Source: Acanthamoeba sp. SK_2022b (lineage: Eukaryota > Discosea > Longamoebia > Acanthamoebidae). From it: a stretch of DNA of 17,500 nt. Positions 16,746 through 17,500 of the stretch are shown piece by piece. The notes beneath the pieces are model-generated. The model ran no database searches and was not told the DNA's origin. It saw only the letters and a program-made list of their open reading frames with translations. Numbering within the stretch: position 1 is the first letter of the stretch; each line of letters begins with the position of its first letter. Where the stretch lies: positions 1-17,500 of the forward strand of contig JANDJZ010000617.1 in NCBI GenBank assembly GCA_027943245.1, in the 5' to 3' direction. The position numbers were made by a program, and so were the translations under genes.

Positions 16746-17500
16746 TTTCAAAAATCAAAAATCAAAATTTCCAGCATTGGTGTAGCATCAACAACAAAGT
16801 TTATTGTGAGTGAGGACATTTGGAGTCATCTGTATCTCAGTTGCCCCTGGATGGCAACATGAGCATCCTTATAAGGATTGCCCACAAGGGTTGACTCTGC
16901 AGGCCATGCCCCAGCCCTCATGGCTACCCACAATGATGACAGCTGTGCACCCCTTGACACATCAATGCCTTGGAGAGAACCTCCTGCTGCTCCACAGGTA
17001 GTAGGTCAGCCTCAACATAGCTGAGCAGCCATGCCACATCCTTGAAGGCATCATAGTCACACTGATTGCACTCCTCAAACTCATGGTCAGGGTAGATTTT
17101 CTTGGCCTATCACTTGCAAAGTAGCTCTTTGTGGAGCCCAGTGAGCAGTTCAACACTTCCTGGCTCAACCATGGCCCCCATGGCTTCCACCTTGTGCTTG
17201 AGAGAGGTCAGCTCCTGGAGGACCTGCTGCATCACCTCTGTAGCCTGAGGCTCTTGCCTGACTTCCTCCTCACCCTCTGAACCACTGCTTCCACTCCCCA
17301 CCACAGCCACAGCAGCCTTCAAAGCACAAGTGGTTGTGCCCTACTGCCCTTATAGGCCACTCCCACTTGTTGACAAATCTGCTTGAGCTGAGCTACAGAC
17401 ATCATGCTCAACTCATCTTCTGATGCTCCTTGAATGGTGTCCATCCATTGATGATAGCTCATCTCTTCCTCCCTCTCTATACAGACAGCTGTGTAGGTGG
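16746..17500. mobile_element. Second CpG-free island, probable decayed element, runs off right edge
   Basis: I count no CpG at all from 16746 to the window end (755 bp), directly after a CpG-rich exon ending at 16723. TG and CA are abundant. This matches the 11271-13192 island in composition. It contains the broken minus-strand coding sequence described separately. The element class is unknown. Confidence 0.45.
16826..17500 (-). pseudogene. Broken coding sequence with SAP-like N-terminal segment
   Basis: Reading leftwards from the edge, the first frame gives MSYHQWMDTIQGASEDEL and then SVAQLKQICQQVGVAYKGS, which resembles the SAP DNA-binding helix pair. It stops near 17330. The sequence continues in another frame (KAAVAVVGSGSSGSEGEEE, then a helical LQELTSLKHKVEAMG), reaches adjacent TGA and TAG codons near 17105-17112, stays open beyond them (AKKIYPDHEFEECNQCDYDA), then shifts frame near 16965 and ends at TGA 16826-16828. 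A minus-strand AATAAA lies just beyond (about 16800). Two frameshifts and nonsense codons in otherwise protein-like sequence indicate a pseudogene. A retroelement or gene-family copy are both possible. The 5' end is outside the window. Confidence 0.5.

Noticed and set aside
13858..16758. Many ORFs with Cys-Val or His-Thr runs
   Set aside because: They are translations of intronic GT/CA microsatellites, not proteins.

Overview
The window looks like nuclear DNA from a compact, intron-rich protist genome. It is GC-rich and CpG-rich over the genes. The genes have many short GT-AG introns (mostly about 55-150 nt, donors often GTAC, acceptors nearly always CAG), intergenic gaps are small and both strands are used. 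I infer an amoebozoan of Acanthamoeba type. The strongest pointer is a gene joining a homeodomain to ankyrin repeats, an architecture known from the Dictyostelium protein Wariai. The species call rests on style and gene content, not on a database match.

Layout. (1) 1-1361, minus: 5' part of a Rho guanine-nucleotide exchange factor running off the left edge. (2) 1709-2070, plus: CKS1, the small CDK-binding subunit, with E2F-like sites in the shared upstream gap. (3) 2361-4816, minus: I assemble two adjacent ORFs into one four-exon gene for a 746-aa homeodomain-ankyrin protein. (4) 5034-5470, plus: a small charged helical protein with CDK sites and a KEN motif, weakly stathmin-like, with two E2F-like sites upstream. 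(5) 5682-6857, plus: a cysteine-based (dual-specificity type) phosphatase in eight exons. (6) 7053-7557, minus: Elongin C, whose last exon is only 9 nt. (7) 8114-10650, plus: NMD3, the 60S subunit export adaptor, in eleven exons. (8) 10651-13289: no confident gene; 11271-13192 is almost devoid of CpG. (9) 13290-14988, plus: ATP adenylyltransferase (Ap4A phosphorylase). (10) 15121-16723, plus: an atypical Rho-family GTPase with a CAAX end. (11) 16746-17500: a second stretch, with no CpG at all, carrying a broken minus-strand coding sequence that runs off the right edge.

The genes are mostly housekeeping or regulatory. CKS1 and the small gene share a possible cell-cycle (E2F) control theme. The RhoGEF and the atypical Rho protein both belong to Rho signalling, but nothing here shows that they interact. 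NMD3, Elongin C, the phosphatase and Ap4A phosphorylase are independent cellular functions.

The parts most worth a second look are the homeodomain-ankyrin fusion, the two sharply bounded CpG-depleted islands (which look like methylated and deaminated relics in a CpG-rich genome), the E2F-like site with no gene beside the first island, the stathmin-like small protein and the degenerate GTPase. Exon boundaries were set by hand from GT/AG sites, reading phase and family conservation. None has been confirmed by transcripts.
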